NCBI GenBank assembly: GCA_013330825.1 | Contig: DUHN01000022.1 | Coordinates: 8,653-28,345, forward strand | DNA from: Candidatus Woesearchaeota archaeon | GTDB lineage: Archaea; Nanobdellota; Nanobdellia; Woesearchaeales; GW2011-AR4 | Length of the DNA: 19,693 nucleotides | Reading direction: 5' to 3' | Shown: positions 14,632-19,693 of the stretch, one piece after another | Layout: each line of letters opens with the position of its first letter | Numbering within the stretch: position 1 is the stretch's first letter | Position numbers and translations under genes: made by a program | The notes under the pieces: generated by a model | Database searches by the model: none | Seen by the model: the letters and a program-made list of their open reading frames with translations, nothing else | Told to the model about the DNA's origin: nothing

Positions 14632-15306
14632 TTAAATTGGCTTAACCCAAACAAAATTTCTCAAAGCAGCTAGATGTACTTGTTTATTATCTTTATATTT
14701 CCTAAACTCTTCAATTTTGACAGGCGTTTTTAATTGTTTCAATTCGATTAAAAACAAAATTTTTTTCTGTGGGCATTCTTCATTAGGATCATCTCTATAT
14801 TTTTGTAATTCTTTCCAAATTTTAGGTGTTCTAGAACTTCTACAATGAAATTTGTCTATTACTCCCTTATATGTTATTTCATTGGTTCCTTTTTCATGTA
14901 TGTAACACCAAAAAAATCTAGGTGCTTTATCAAAATCTATATTAATGGTAGAACCCCAAGCAAAGCCTCCCTCTTCTGTTAGAAATCTTTCTGCCTCTTC
15001 AGAGATATCAAAATCGTGCCGGTTATAACTAATCAATATAGCAATTTTATTGTTCACATTTATTTTATCTACTTCGGTTAGAACTATTTTTTTGTTTTTA
15101 TCATCAATATTTTGTATAGTACCCATTTTTTTATAATCTGGAAATATTTCTCTAATCTGATTTTTATTAAAGAGGGAGTGGTATAGTATTCTCTCTACCA
15201 TCCTGCTTTTGTTGACGTCAGGAAGACTACCTTGAACATCATTTAGTTTATCAATCATTTCTTGACTTAGATACACCAAGAGTTGTTTTTTCATTTTGAT
15301 AGTCAT
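14632..15306 (-). CDS. AT-rich gene: RHH-like N-terminus with possible EVE/PUA-like C-terminus
   Basis: A 224-residue protein I do not recognise as a named family. Residues about 7-45 (KQLLVYLSQEMIDKL, then NKSRMVERILYHSLF) look like a ribbon-helix-helix domain. Later segments (PRFFWCYIHEKG near 129-140, ITYKGVIDKFHCR near 144-156, and the end KKILFLIELKQLKTPVKIEE...LRNFVWV) recall the strand order of EVE/PUA-like domains, which bind modified bases; this is weak. The gene is far more AT-rich than the glycan genes and sits next to a toxin-antitoxin pair, so recent acquisition is likely. The start at 15306 has a TATA box about 24 nt upstream and a 12-bp palindrome between, suggesting self-repression. 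A 29-bp gap separates its end from the convergent RHH-nucleotidyltransferase gene. Confidence 0.6.
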   Translation of the reverse strand: MTIKMKKQLLVYLSQEMIDKLNDVQGSLPDVNKSRMVERILYHSLFNKNQIREIFPDYKKMGTIQNIDDKNKKIVLTEVDKINVNNKIAILISYNRHDFDISEEAERFLTEEGGFAWGSTINIDFDKAPRFFWCYIHEKGTNEITYKGVIDKFHCRSSRTPKIWKELQKYRDDPNEECPQKKILFLIELKQLKTPVKIEEFRKYKDNKQVHLAALRNFVWVKPI

Positions 15307-15309
15307 AGT

Positions 15310-15321
15310 TAGTATATACTA
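15310..15321. promoter_or_regulatory. Palindromic operator candidate TAGTATATACTA
   Basis: A perfect 12-bp palindrome placed between the TATA box (15326-15333) and the start codon (15306) of the AT-rich RHH-like gene. This is the expected site for autoregulation by a dimeric RHH protein. Its A/T content makes chance occurrence possible. Confidence 0.45.
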
Positions 15322-15325
15322 GTAT

Positions 15326-15333
15326 TATTTATA
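15326..15333 (-). promoter_or_regulatory. TATA box of the AT-rich gene
   Basis: Minus-strand TATAAATA is centred about 24 nt before the ATG at 15306. The region is A/T-rich, so the call is less certain than elsewhere. Confidence 0.5.
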
Positions 15334-15351
15334 CCTTTCGTTTACAGAACC

Positions 15352-15404
15352 TTTATATATAAGTTAATACATTTTAGTTACTAATCAATAAAAATAACTG
15401 ATTA
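15352..15404 (+). promoter_or_regulatory. Promoter and inverted repeat of the toxin-antitoxin operon
   Basis: TTTATATA (15352-15359) predicts transcription from about 15,382, leaving a leader of roughly 25 nt without a Shine-Dalgarno sequence. The leader holds an inverted repeat, TAATCA (15382-15387) and TGATTA (15399-15404), plus a nested AGTTA/TAACT pair (15376-15380, 15395-15399). It is a plausible operator for the antitoxin. Confidence 0.45.
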
Positions 15405-15406
15405 AA

Positions 15407-15682
15407 ATGTCACAAATCTACAAGAAGGAGTTGGAGAACTCACCCACGCTGAACACCGTCCTCATGGTGGAGAACACCCTGAAGAGCATGGAGGAGAGCG
15501 TGGTGACGGTCGCCGAACTGAAGAGGAAACTGCCGAAGCAGGTGAACCACAACTCCCTGAAGATTATTCTCCAGTATCTTGAGGACAGCAATAAGATAGC
15601 GGCCTCCCTGAAGGGAATCACGTGGATACACAACACGAACAAGAACCTGAGGACGGCGCTCAGCAAGGGTCTTGAGCTATGA
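15407..15682 (+). CDS. Winged-helix-like antitoxin candidate
   Basis: A small 91-residue protein with a helix-turn-helix-like centre: VVTVAELKRKLPKQVNHNSLKIILQYLEDSNKIAASLKGITWI. It reads like a winged helix in which the second and third helices are followed by a short beta wing. No membrane segment or catalytic motif is visible. Its stop overlaps the start of the RelE/ParE-like toxin gene as ATGA, the usual antitoxin-first order in type II systems, so a role as DNA-binding antitoxin and operon repressor is inferred. The base composition is closer to that of the host genes than the AT-rich gene beside it. Confidence 0.65.
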   Translation: MSQIYKKELENSPTLNTVLMVENTLKSMEESVVTVAELKRKLPKQVNHNSLKIILQYLEDSNKIAASLKGITWIHNTNKNLRTALSKGLEL

Positions 15683-16026
15683 AGAAAGTCCGCGTTGTGT
15701 TCTCCCCGGAGGCCGAAGAAGTTTACATCTATCTCAATCAGCAGGCCGCAGCATCAAAGAAGGAAGGTAGCATCCTGAACGGAATCCACAAGAAAGTTGG
15801 CCTCATCAAAGCCAATGTGCATTATGGAGACCCCATTGCGAAGAAACTGATTCCAGAGGAATACAAAGCCAGATATGGCATTACCAACCTCTTCAGAGTC
15901 GAGCTTCCTGATTTCTGGCGGATGCTCTACACACTCACAGACGGGGAAACGGAGATAGACATCATTGCTTTTGTCCTTGATGTAGTGGACCACAAAGAAT
16001 ACAACAGAAAATTTGGATATAGGTGA
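15679..16026 (+). CDS. RelE/ParE-like toxin candidate
   Basis: A 115-residue protein with the layout of the RelE/ParE superfamily. A first strand KVRVVFSPEAEEVYIYL leads into two helices. The core LFRVELPDFWRMLYTL (71-86) resembles the family's (L)YR(L)...(Y)R(V)(L)Y pattern. A last strand IIAFVLDVVDHKEYNRKFGYR ends with the typical His/Lys/Tyr-rich tail. RelE relatives cut mRNA on the ribosome and ParE relatives inhibit gyrase; the basic and aromatic tail (H105, K106, Y108, R110) would suit an RNase, but which applies is not shown. It is translationally coupled to the preceding antitoxin gene and ends 9 bp from the convergent GT9 gene. Confidence 0.72.
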   Translation: MKKVRVVFSPEAEEVYIYLNQQAAASKKEGSILNGIHKKVGLIKANVHYGDPIAKKLIPEEYKARYGITNLFRVELPDFWRMLYTLTDGETEIDIIAFVLDVVDHKEYNRKFGYR

Positions 16027-16035
16027 AATTGATAT

Positions 16036-17175
16036 TCACTTCAGCATCCTCTCCGCCTCGGAAATGACCTCCCCCACGGAGATGTTCTTCATGCACTTCT
16101 GGTAGTCCTTGCTCGCCCTCGGGTACAGGCAATCAGGCACCTCCCCCCAATGCACGTTGATGCACGGCGAGAACTCGCAGATCTCGCCCTTGTAGATGCC
16201 GACGTTGCCCTTGCCATAGGGGCCGAAGCGCTGCGGAAGGTTGGGGCCGAACAGCCCTATCGTGGGGACGCCCTGCGCCGCCGCCACGTGCATGCCGCCG
16301 GAGTCGTTGCCGATGAACAGCCTGCAGCGCGTGACCAGGCAGAACAGCTCCTTCAGATTAACCTTCCCGGTCAGGTCAACGGCGCCCCCCTTGTGCTCCA
16401 TCTTCCCGACTATCTGGCTGACGAGACCGCTCTCCGCCTTGGTGCCTACGAGGAGCACCTTAGCCTCGTGTTGCGCGATGAGATGGTCGGCAAGCTCCGC
16501 GACGCGCTCCAGCGGCCACATCCTGCATGGCGCTGATTCCGCGGTTCCCGGGGCGATGCCGATGACCAGGTCCTTCTTCCCGACCTTGTTCTTCCTCAGC
16601 AGCGCATCCGCTTTCCGCCTGTCTGCTGCGGAAAACTTCAGCTTCTCGAGAGAATCGTGGTTTTTGGCCCCGCCCAGCGACCGCACCAGGTCAAGGAATG
16701 TCTGCACCACGTGTTGCTTGTCATTGTAGAGCACTTTCCTATGGTAAATCATCGACCGTGCGCCGTGCGAGAATCCCACCCGGTACATCCCGACCATATA
16801 CGCGATGAGCGCGGAGACGTTCAGGTACTCTTCCATGTCGATGACGAGGTTGAACGCCTTGACGTTCTTCCTCGCGAACCCCATGATGCCGCGCATGCTC
16901 GTCTGTATGCTGTGCACCCTGTCGACGTGGGGGTTGTCCCTGTACACGCCAGCGTTCCTTTCTGTCGTGAGGGCCTCTATCTTCGCCTCAGGATACATCC
17001 TGCGCAGCTCTTCCAGCGCGGGAAGGGTGAGGATGGTCTCGCCGATGCCCCAGAGCTGGATGACAAGGATGCGCTTCGGCTTCCTAAATGCCCACGGTAT
17101 CTTGAGCAGCCCGAGCACGTAGCAGAGCGGGGCCCCCACGGCCTTATCCAGGAGCTTGATGGCCTTGATCCCCAC
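16036..17175 (-). CDS. Family 9 glycosyltransferase (heptosyltransferase-like)
   Basis: A 379-residue GT-B enzyme of the ADP-heptose:acceptor type. Residues 1-30 form a hydrophobic/amphipathic membrane-association helix (LDKAVGAPLCYVLGLLKIPW). The N-domain starts at KRILVIQLWGIGETILTLPAL. The C-domain has GIAPGTAESAPCRMWP and the donor-binding FIGNDSGGMHVAAAQGVPTIGLFGP, then a Cys-rich tail (FSPCINVHWGEVPDCLYP...CM). The position of WaaC Asp13 is Glu46 here. The GTG start at 17175 was chosen because GGAGG lies 6 nt upstream and a 16-codon leader ORF ends on the same base. The frame also extends to a TTG at 17238, but those 21 residues are low-complexity. It probably transfers the ADP-heptose made by the operon at 10779-13711 to a surface glycan. 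Confidence 0.87.
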   Translation of the reverse strand: MGIKAIKLLDKAVGAPLCYVLGLLKIPWAFRKPKRILVIQLWGIGETILTLPALEELRRMYPEAKIEALTTERNAGVYRDNPHVDRVHSIQTSMRGIMGFARKNVKAFNLVIDMEEYLNVSALIAYMVGMYRVGFSHGARSMIYHRKVLYNDKQHVVQTFLDLVRSLGGAKNHDSLEKLKFSAADRRKADALLRKNKVGKKDLVIGIAPGTAESAPCRMWPLERVAELADHLIAQHEAKVLLVGTKAESGLVSQIVGKMEHKGGAVDLTGKVNLKELFCLVTRCRLFIGNDSGGMHVAAAQGVPTIGLFGPNLPQRFGPYGKGNVGIYKGEICEFSPCINVHWGEVPDCLYPRASKDYQKCMKNISVGEVISEAERMLK

Positions 17176-17225
17176 TATATGCCTCCTACCAGCGTCGCAT
17201 CCATCTCCATCAGAACATCCATCAT
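17175..17225 (-). CDS. 16-codon leader ORF coupled to the GT9 gene
   Basis: A short ORF beginning ATGATGGATG encodes MMDVLMEMDATLVGGI. Its TAG stop shares one base with the GTG start of the glycosyltransferase (TAGTG), and the Shine-Dalgarno sequence of the latter (GGAGG, 17182-17186) lies inside it. The ORF start is about 23 nt from a TATA box, so it would be the leaderless first cistron. Ribosomes ending here could restart at the GTG. The peptide itself has no recognisable function, and the ORF may exist only for coupling. Confidence 0.5.
   Translation of the reverse strand: MMDVLMEMDATLVGGI
17182..17186 (-). promoter_or_regulatory. Shine-Dalgarno site of the GT9 gene
   Basis: Minus-strand GGAGG is separated by 6 nt from the GTG at 17175. 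It is one of very few good ribosome sites in the window and decides the start of this gene. Confidence 0.6.
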
Positions 17226-17243
17226 CCTGCGAAGGCAATTTTC

Positions 17244-17252
17244 TTTAAAAAA
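17244..17252 (-). promoter_or_regulatory. TATA-like box before the GT9 leader ORF
   Basis: Minus-strand TTTTTTAAA is centred about 23 nt before the leader ORF's ATG at 17225. The fit is slightly short but it is the only A/T element in this GC-rich stretch. Confidence 0.45.
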
Positions 17253-17325
17253 CTTCCCCTGGCTGGCCGAGAGACCGCCGCACCGCCTAAGGCCGTAGTG
17301 CCTTTTGCCGATTTTGTGCATAACA

Positions 17326-17333
17326 TTTTTATC
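17326..17333 (+). promoter_or_regulatory. TATA box of the OB-fold/TctA operon
   Basis: TTTTTATC is centred about 25 nt before the ATG at 17355 and predicts a leaderless two-gene transcript. Confidence 0.5.
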
Positions 17334-17354
17334 TCGTGGCCATTGCTTCAATCC

Positions 17355-17705
17355 ATGAAGGAGCAGACCCTCCTGAAAATAGCCCTCGTCTCATCAATAC
17401 TTGGCCTTGCCATCCTTTTCGCCGTCGCCAGGTCAGGCGATGCCGGGCAGGCGGACATCTCTTCCATCGACGGCACCATGAAGGGGAACCAGGTGAAGAT
17501 ACTCGGCACGGTGCAGGACGTGCACAATACGGGAGAGGTACAGATACTGGACATTTCCCAGCCTTCATCCATCACCGTCTTCGTCTCCGGGCAGCCGCCG
17601 CTGAAGAAAGGGGACACGGTGGAAGTGATCGGCCGGGTGGACGAATACAAGGAGGAGCGGGAGATCATCGCGGACCGGATACGCGTCATCCCCTCCCAGC
17701 CATGA
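17355..17705 (+). CDS. Membrane-anchored OB-fold protein
   Basis: A 116-residue protein with one hydrophobic helix at residues about 8-26 (KIALVSSILGLAILFAVA), acting as a membrane anchor or uncleaved signal. A small beta-rich domain of the OB-fold type follows (about 42-112): VKILGTVQDVHNTGEVQILDI, ITVFVSGQPPLKKGDTVEVIGRVDEYKEEREIIADRIRVI. OB domains of this kind often bind single-stranded nucleic acid, but an outward-facing domain might bind something else; orientation cannot be proven. The open frame extends 19 codons upstream, but the ATG at 17355 has a TATA box at the leaderless distance. Its stop overlaps the start of the TctA-family gene as ATGA, so the two proteins are probably made together and may interact. 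Confidence 0.75.
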   Translation: MKEQTLLKIALVSSILGLAILFAVARSGDAGQADISSIDGTMKGNQVKILGTVQDVHNTGEVQILDISQPSSITVFVSGQPPLKKGDTVEVIGRVDEYKEEREIIADRIRVIPSQP

Positions 17706-18913
17706 TTGCCGAGCTCTTTCTCGCCCTGCTGCTCGGCGTCCTTGCCGGCATCATCACCGGCATCACCCCCGGGCTGCACATCAACCTTGTCGCGGTCGTG
17801 CTGCTGAGCTCCTCCGCCTTCCTGCTCAGGTTCTTCCCTCCTGTTGTCCTGGCGGCGTTCATCATCGCGATGTCCATCACCCACACGTTCACGGACTTCA
17901 TCGCCTCCATCTACCTCGGGGCGCCGGATGACGACACCGCGCTCTCGGTGCTGCCCGGCCACGTCCTGCTGCTGCAGGGCAAAGGCTACGAGGCTGTCAA
18001 ACTGACCGTGGTGGGAAGCCTGCTCTGCCTCCTGGGCACGATTGCGCTCGTCCCTTTCCTCATCATTGCCGTCCCTTTCATCTTTGAGACCCTGCGCCCC
18101 TACATCGGCTACCTCCTCATCGCTATCGCCGCGTTCATGATCCTCCATGAGAAGACGCGCAACGGCAAGTTCTGGGCATTGATTGTCTTTCTGCTTTCAG
18201 GAACGCTTGGGCTGCTCACCTTCTCCCTGCCGCAGGTCAAGGACCCGCTGTTCCCGCTCTTCTCCGGGCTGTTCGGCATCAGCATGCTGCTCCTGAGCCT
18301 GTCGCAGAGCGTCGAGATCCCGCCGCAGCGCATCACCGCGGACATCCATCCCGGGAAACGGGAGACGGCAAAGGCCATCTCGACCGGCATCTTCTCCGGC
18401 AGCCTGCTGTCCATCTTTCCCGGGCTCGGGCCCGCGCAGGCCGCAATCCTCGCGTCGCAGTTCTACCGGAAGATGCAGCCGCACATCTACCTCATCGTCG
18501 TCGGAGGCATCAACACCGTGACCATGGTGATGTCCTTCGTCACCCTGTACACCATCGAGAAGGCGCGGAACGGCTCCATCGTGGTGGTCCAGGAATTGCT
18601 GAAGACGTTTGACACCAGCCTTCTCCTTATCTCTCTTGGAGTCTGCCTTGCCGCGGGCGGGCTGGCGACGCTCGCCACGCTGTGGATAGCGAAGCGCTGC
18701 TCAACCATCCTCAACAGGGTCAACTACACACTGGTGTCCATCGGCATCATCTCGTTCATCATCTTCCTGGCATTCGTCCTCGGCGGTCCGCTGAGCGCGT
18801 TCATCCTGGCGGTGGCGACTGCCATCGGCCTCATCCCCGCGCTGCTCGGCATCGGGAGGAACCATGCGATGGGTGTCCTGCTGCTGCCGGTCATCCTCTA
18901 CCTCATCCTCTGA
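17702..18913 (+). CDS. TctA-family (COG1784-like) polytopic membrane protein
   Basis: A 403-residue, strongly hydrophobic protein with roughly 10-12 transmembrane segments. The start AGIITGITPGLHINLVAVVLL and the internal FSGSLLSIFPGLGPAQAAILAS carry the paired G-x-x-x-G-x-x-PG-x motif seen in the two halves of TctA tricarboxylate transporter permeases. Archaeal members (annotated as predicted TctA-like membrane proteins, COG1784) commonly occur without the TctB and TctC partners, and none is seen here; substrate unknown. The start is the ATG overlapping the OB-fold gene's stop; the long open frame upstream is only an alternate frame of that gene. The neighbouring OB-fold protein may be its accessory subunit in place of a periplasmic binding protein. 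Confidence 0.82.
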   Translation: MIAELFLALLLGVLAGIITGITPGLHINLVAVVLLSSSAFLLRFFPPVVLAAFIIAMSITHTFTDFIASIYLGAPDDDTALSVLPGHVLLLQGKGYEAVKLTVVGSLLCLLGTIALVPFLIIAVPFIFETLRPYIGYLLIAIAAFMILHEKTRNGKFWALIVFLLSGTLGLLTFSLPQVKDPLFPLFSGLFGISMLLLSLSQSVEIPPQRITADIHPGKRETAKAISTGIFSGSLLSIFPGLGPAQAAILASQFYRKMQPHIYLIVVGGINTVTMVMSFVTLYTIEKARNGSIVVVQELLKTFDTSLLLISLGVCLAAGGLATLATLWIAKRCSTILNRVNYTLVSIGIISFIIFLAFVLGGPLSAFILAVATAIGLIPALLGIGRNHAMGVLLLPVILYLIL

Positions 18914-18980
18914 TATTTCCCGGCATTGCCCTCTTGGTTCTGCCATGAAGCTCCATCAGTTACAATCCAGTTACAAAAAC
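18914..18980 (+). other. Intergenic region without recognisable features
   Basis: The bases after the TctA-family gene up to the nitroreductase promoter hold no ORF, clear hairpin or repeat. A short TTACAATCCAGTTACAA direct repeat (GTTACAA-type) is near the end and may be chance. Confidence 0.4.
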
Positions 18981-18988
18981 ATTATAAA
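18981..18988 (+). promoter_or_regulatory. TATA box of the nitroreductase gene
   Basis: ATTATAAA is centred about 27 nt before an in-frame GTG (19012) and about 36 nt before the ATG at 19021. Transcription should begin near 19,011, just at GGTGAT, a possible ribosome site for the ATG. Confidence 0.55.
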
Positions 18989-19020
18989 ATATCCTAAAGC
19001 CCTTTTTCACGGTGATTGTC

Positions 19021-19620
19021 ATGGAATTCAGGGATATTGTGATGAAAAGGTATGCCACGAAGAAGTTCGACGGCAGGAAGATAGACCAGAAGAAAGTCGA
19101 TGAGCTGTTCGAGATCATCCGCCATGCCGCCTCCTCCTTCGGCCTGCAGCCGTGGAAGATCAGGGTGGTCGCTGACCAGGCCACCAAGGAGGAGCTGGCC
19201 CCCGCATCCTGGAACCAGGCCCAGATCACGACCTGCTCCCACCTCCTAGTGTTCTGCGCCAACACAGACATCGACGGGCTCATCGCCAAGTACGAGAAAT
19301 ACATGAAGAAGTCCGGCGCTCCTGACGACGCCGTCAAGGCGTATATCGGCATGATGCGCGGCTGGGCGCAGGCACTGGACGACCCCAAACGACTATCATG
19401 GTCCCAGCGCCAGACATATCTCGCACTGGGAAACGCCATCAACGGGGCCAAGTCCCTCGGCTTTGACTCCTGCCCCATGGAGGGATTCTCGCCTGAGGAA
19501 TACGGCAAAATCCTGAAATTGCCGAAGAACATCGTGCCCAGCGCCTTGTGCCCGATAGGCTACGCCGCCGACAAGCAGCAGCCGAAGCTGAGGTTCGCGA
19601 AGGAGGAGATTTTCTTCTGA
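19021..19620 (+). CDS. Nitroreductase-family FMN oxidoreductase (NfsB-like)
   Basis: A 199-residue flavoprotein of the nitroreductase family, which uses FMN and NAD(P)H to reduce nitro compounds, quinones or flavin-like substrates. Family marks are the FMN phosphate-binding start KRYATKKFDGRK (8-19 region), HAASSFGLQPWKIRVV (about 38-53), ALGNAINGAKSLGFDSCPMEGF and the C-terminal CPIGYAADKQQPKLRFAKEE. It resembles NfsB-type homodimers of about 200-217 residues. The ATG was chosen because GGTGAT lies 4 nt before it; an in-frame GTG three codons upstream would fit a leaderless start and cannot be excluded. Its TGA overlaps the ATG of the following Nudix gene, so the two are probably co-expressed. 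Confidence 0.9.
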   Translation: MEFRDIVMKRYATKKFDGRKIDQKKVDELFEIIRHAASSFGLQPWKIRVVADQATKEELAPASWNQAQITTCSHLLVFCANTDIDGLIAKYEKYMKKSGAPDDAVKAYIGMMRGWAQALDDPKRLSWSQRQTYLALGNAINGAKSLGFDSCPMEGFSPEEYGKILKLPKNIVPSALCPIGYAADKQQPKLRFAKEEIFF

Positions 19621-19693
19621 TGGACAAGGTCAGGCAGTCCGGCGGCGCCGTCGTCAGGGAGAAGTCCAAGGCGGGAGAGATGGGCTGGTCTGC
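19620..19693 (+). CDS. Probable Nudix hydrolase, N-terminal fragment
   Basis: Only 24 codons are visible before the window ends. The product starts MDKVRQSGGAVVREKSKAGEMGW, which has the S-G-G-A-V-V strand opening many Nudix hydrolases; the Nudix box itself would lie beyond the edge. The ATG shares a base with the nitroreductase stop (TGATG), which supports it as a real start. The assignment is tentative. Confidence 0.5.
   Translation, partial: MDKVRQSGGAVVREKSKAGEMGWS

Noticed and set aside
17176..17238. TTG-started 21-residue extension of the GT9 protein
   Set aside because: The extension is Asp/Gly/Cys-rich low complexity, while the GTG at 17175 has a good GGAGG site.
17336..17701. Long N-terminal extension of the TctA-family gene
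   Set aside because: It is the second frame of the OB-fold gene; the hydrophobic protein begins at the ATGA overlap at 17702.
1..19693. CRISPR arrays, tRNA/rRNA genes, transposases or integrase sites
   Set aside because: No regularly spaced repeats, no cloverleaf or rRNA-like segments, and no transposase or recombinase motifs were seen on either strand.

Overview
The window looks like a chromosomal segment of a GC-rich archaeon, most likely an uncultivated lineage; DPANN/Woesearchaeota-like is a guess from gene style, not proven. The archaeal call rests on promoters. In front of most transcription units there is a TATA box (TTTATAAA-like) whose centre lies about 24-28 nt before the start codon, as expected for leaderless archaeal mRNAs. 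I see no bacterial -35/-10 pairs, and Shine-Dalgarno sequences appear at only one or two starts. The content is a surface-glycan biosynthesis region with bacterial-type sugar pathways, a small AT-rich accessory insert, and a few unrelated genes at the right end.

Region 1 (1-10,095) holds two GT2 glycosyltransferases, a large multi-pass YfhO/GT-C-like membrane protein, a split transketolase, and a CDP-3,6-dideoxyhexose pathway. That pathway comprises glucose-1-phosphate cytidylyltransferase (rfbF), CDP-glucose 4,6-dehydratase (rfbG), the PLP/[2Fe-2S] 3-dehydrase E1 (rfbH, with the diagnostic His and Cys pattern) and an NAD(P)-dependent epimerase/reductase. The E3 reductase for RfbH is not present. 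A three-cysteine ferredoxin fused to a DUF4346-like domain follows at 10,171-10,773.

Region 2 (10,779-14,602) is a tightly overlapping minus-strand operon gmhA-hldD-hldA-hldC. It encodes the ADP-heptose route from sedoheptulose 7-phosphate, lacking only the phosphatase GmhB. The split transketolase could make the sedoheptulose 7-phosphate, and a GT9 heptosyltransferase-like enzyme (16,036-17,175) could use the ADP-heptose. Divergent from the operon is a protein joining a ribbon-helix-helix DNA-binding domain to a sugar nucleotidyltransferase domain whose catalytic signature loop is deleted. The shared intergenic region carries two copies of a perfect inverted repeat (GTATGA...TCATAC) whose spacers, 5 and 15 nt, differ by one helical turn. 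I infer a sugar- or nucleotide-sugar-sensing repressor that controls itself and the heptose operon. This is the most novel item in the window.

Region 3 (14,603-16,030) is an accessory insert: an AT-rich gene with an RHH-like N-terminus and possibly an EVE/PUA-like C-terminus, and a two-gene toxin-antitoxin pair (winged-helix-like antitoxin, RelE/ParE-like toxin).

Region 4 (16,036-19,693) holds the GT9 glycosyltransferase preceded by a 16-codon coupled leader ORF, a membrane-anchored OB-fold protein coupled to a TctA-family (COG1784-like) membrane protein, a nitroreductase, and the start of a probable Nudix hydrolase. No rRNA, tRNA, CRISPR array or insertion sequence was seen, and no gene-free stretch exceeds about 145 bases.
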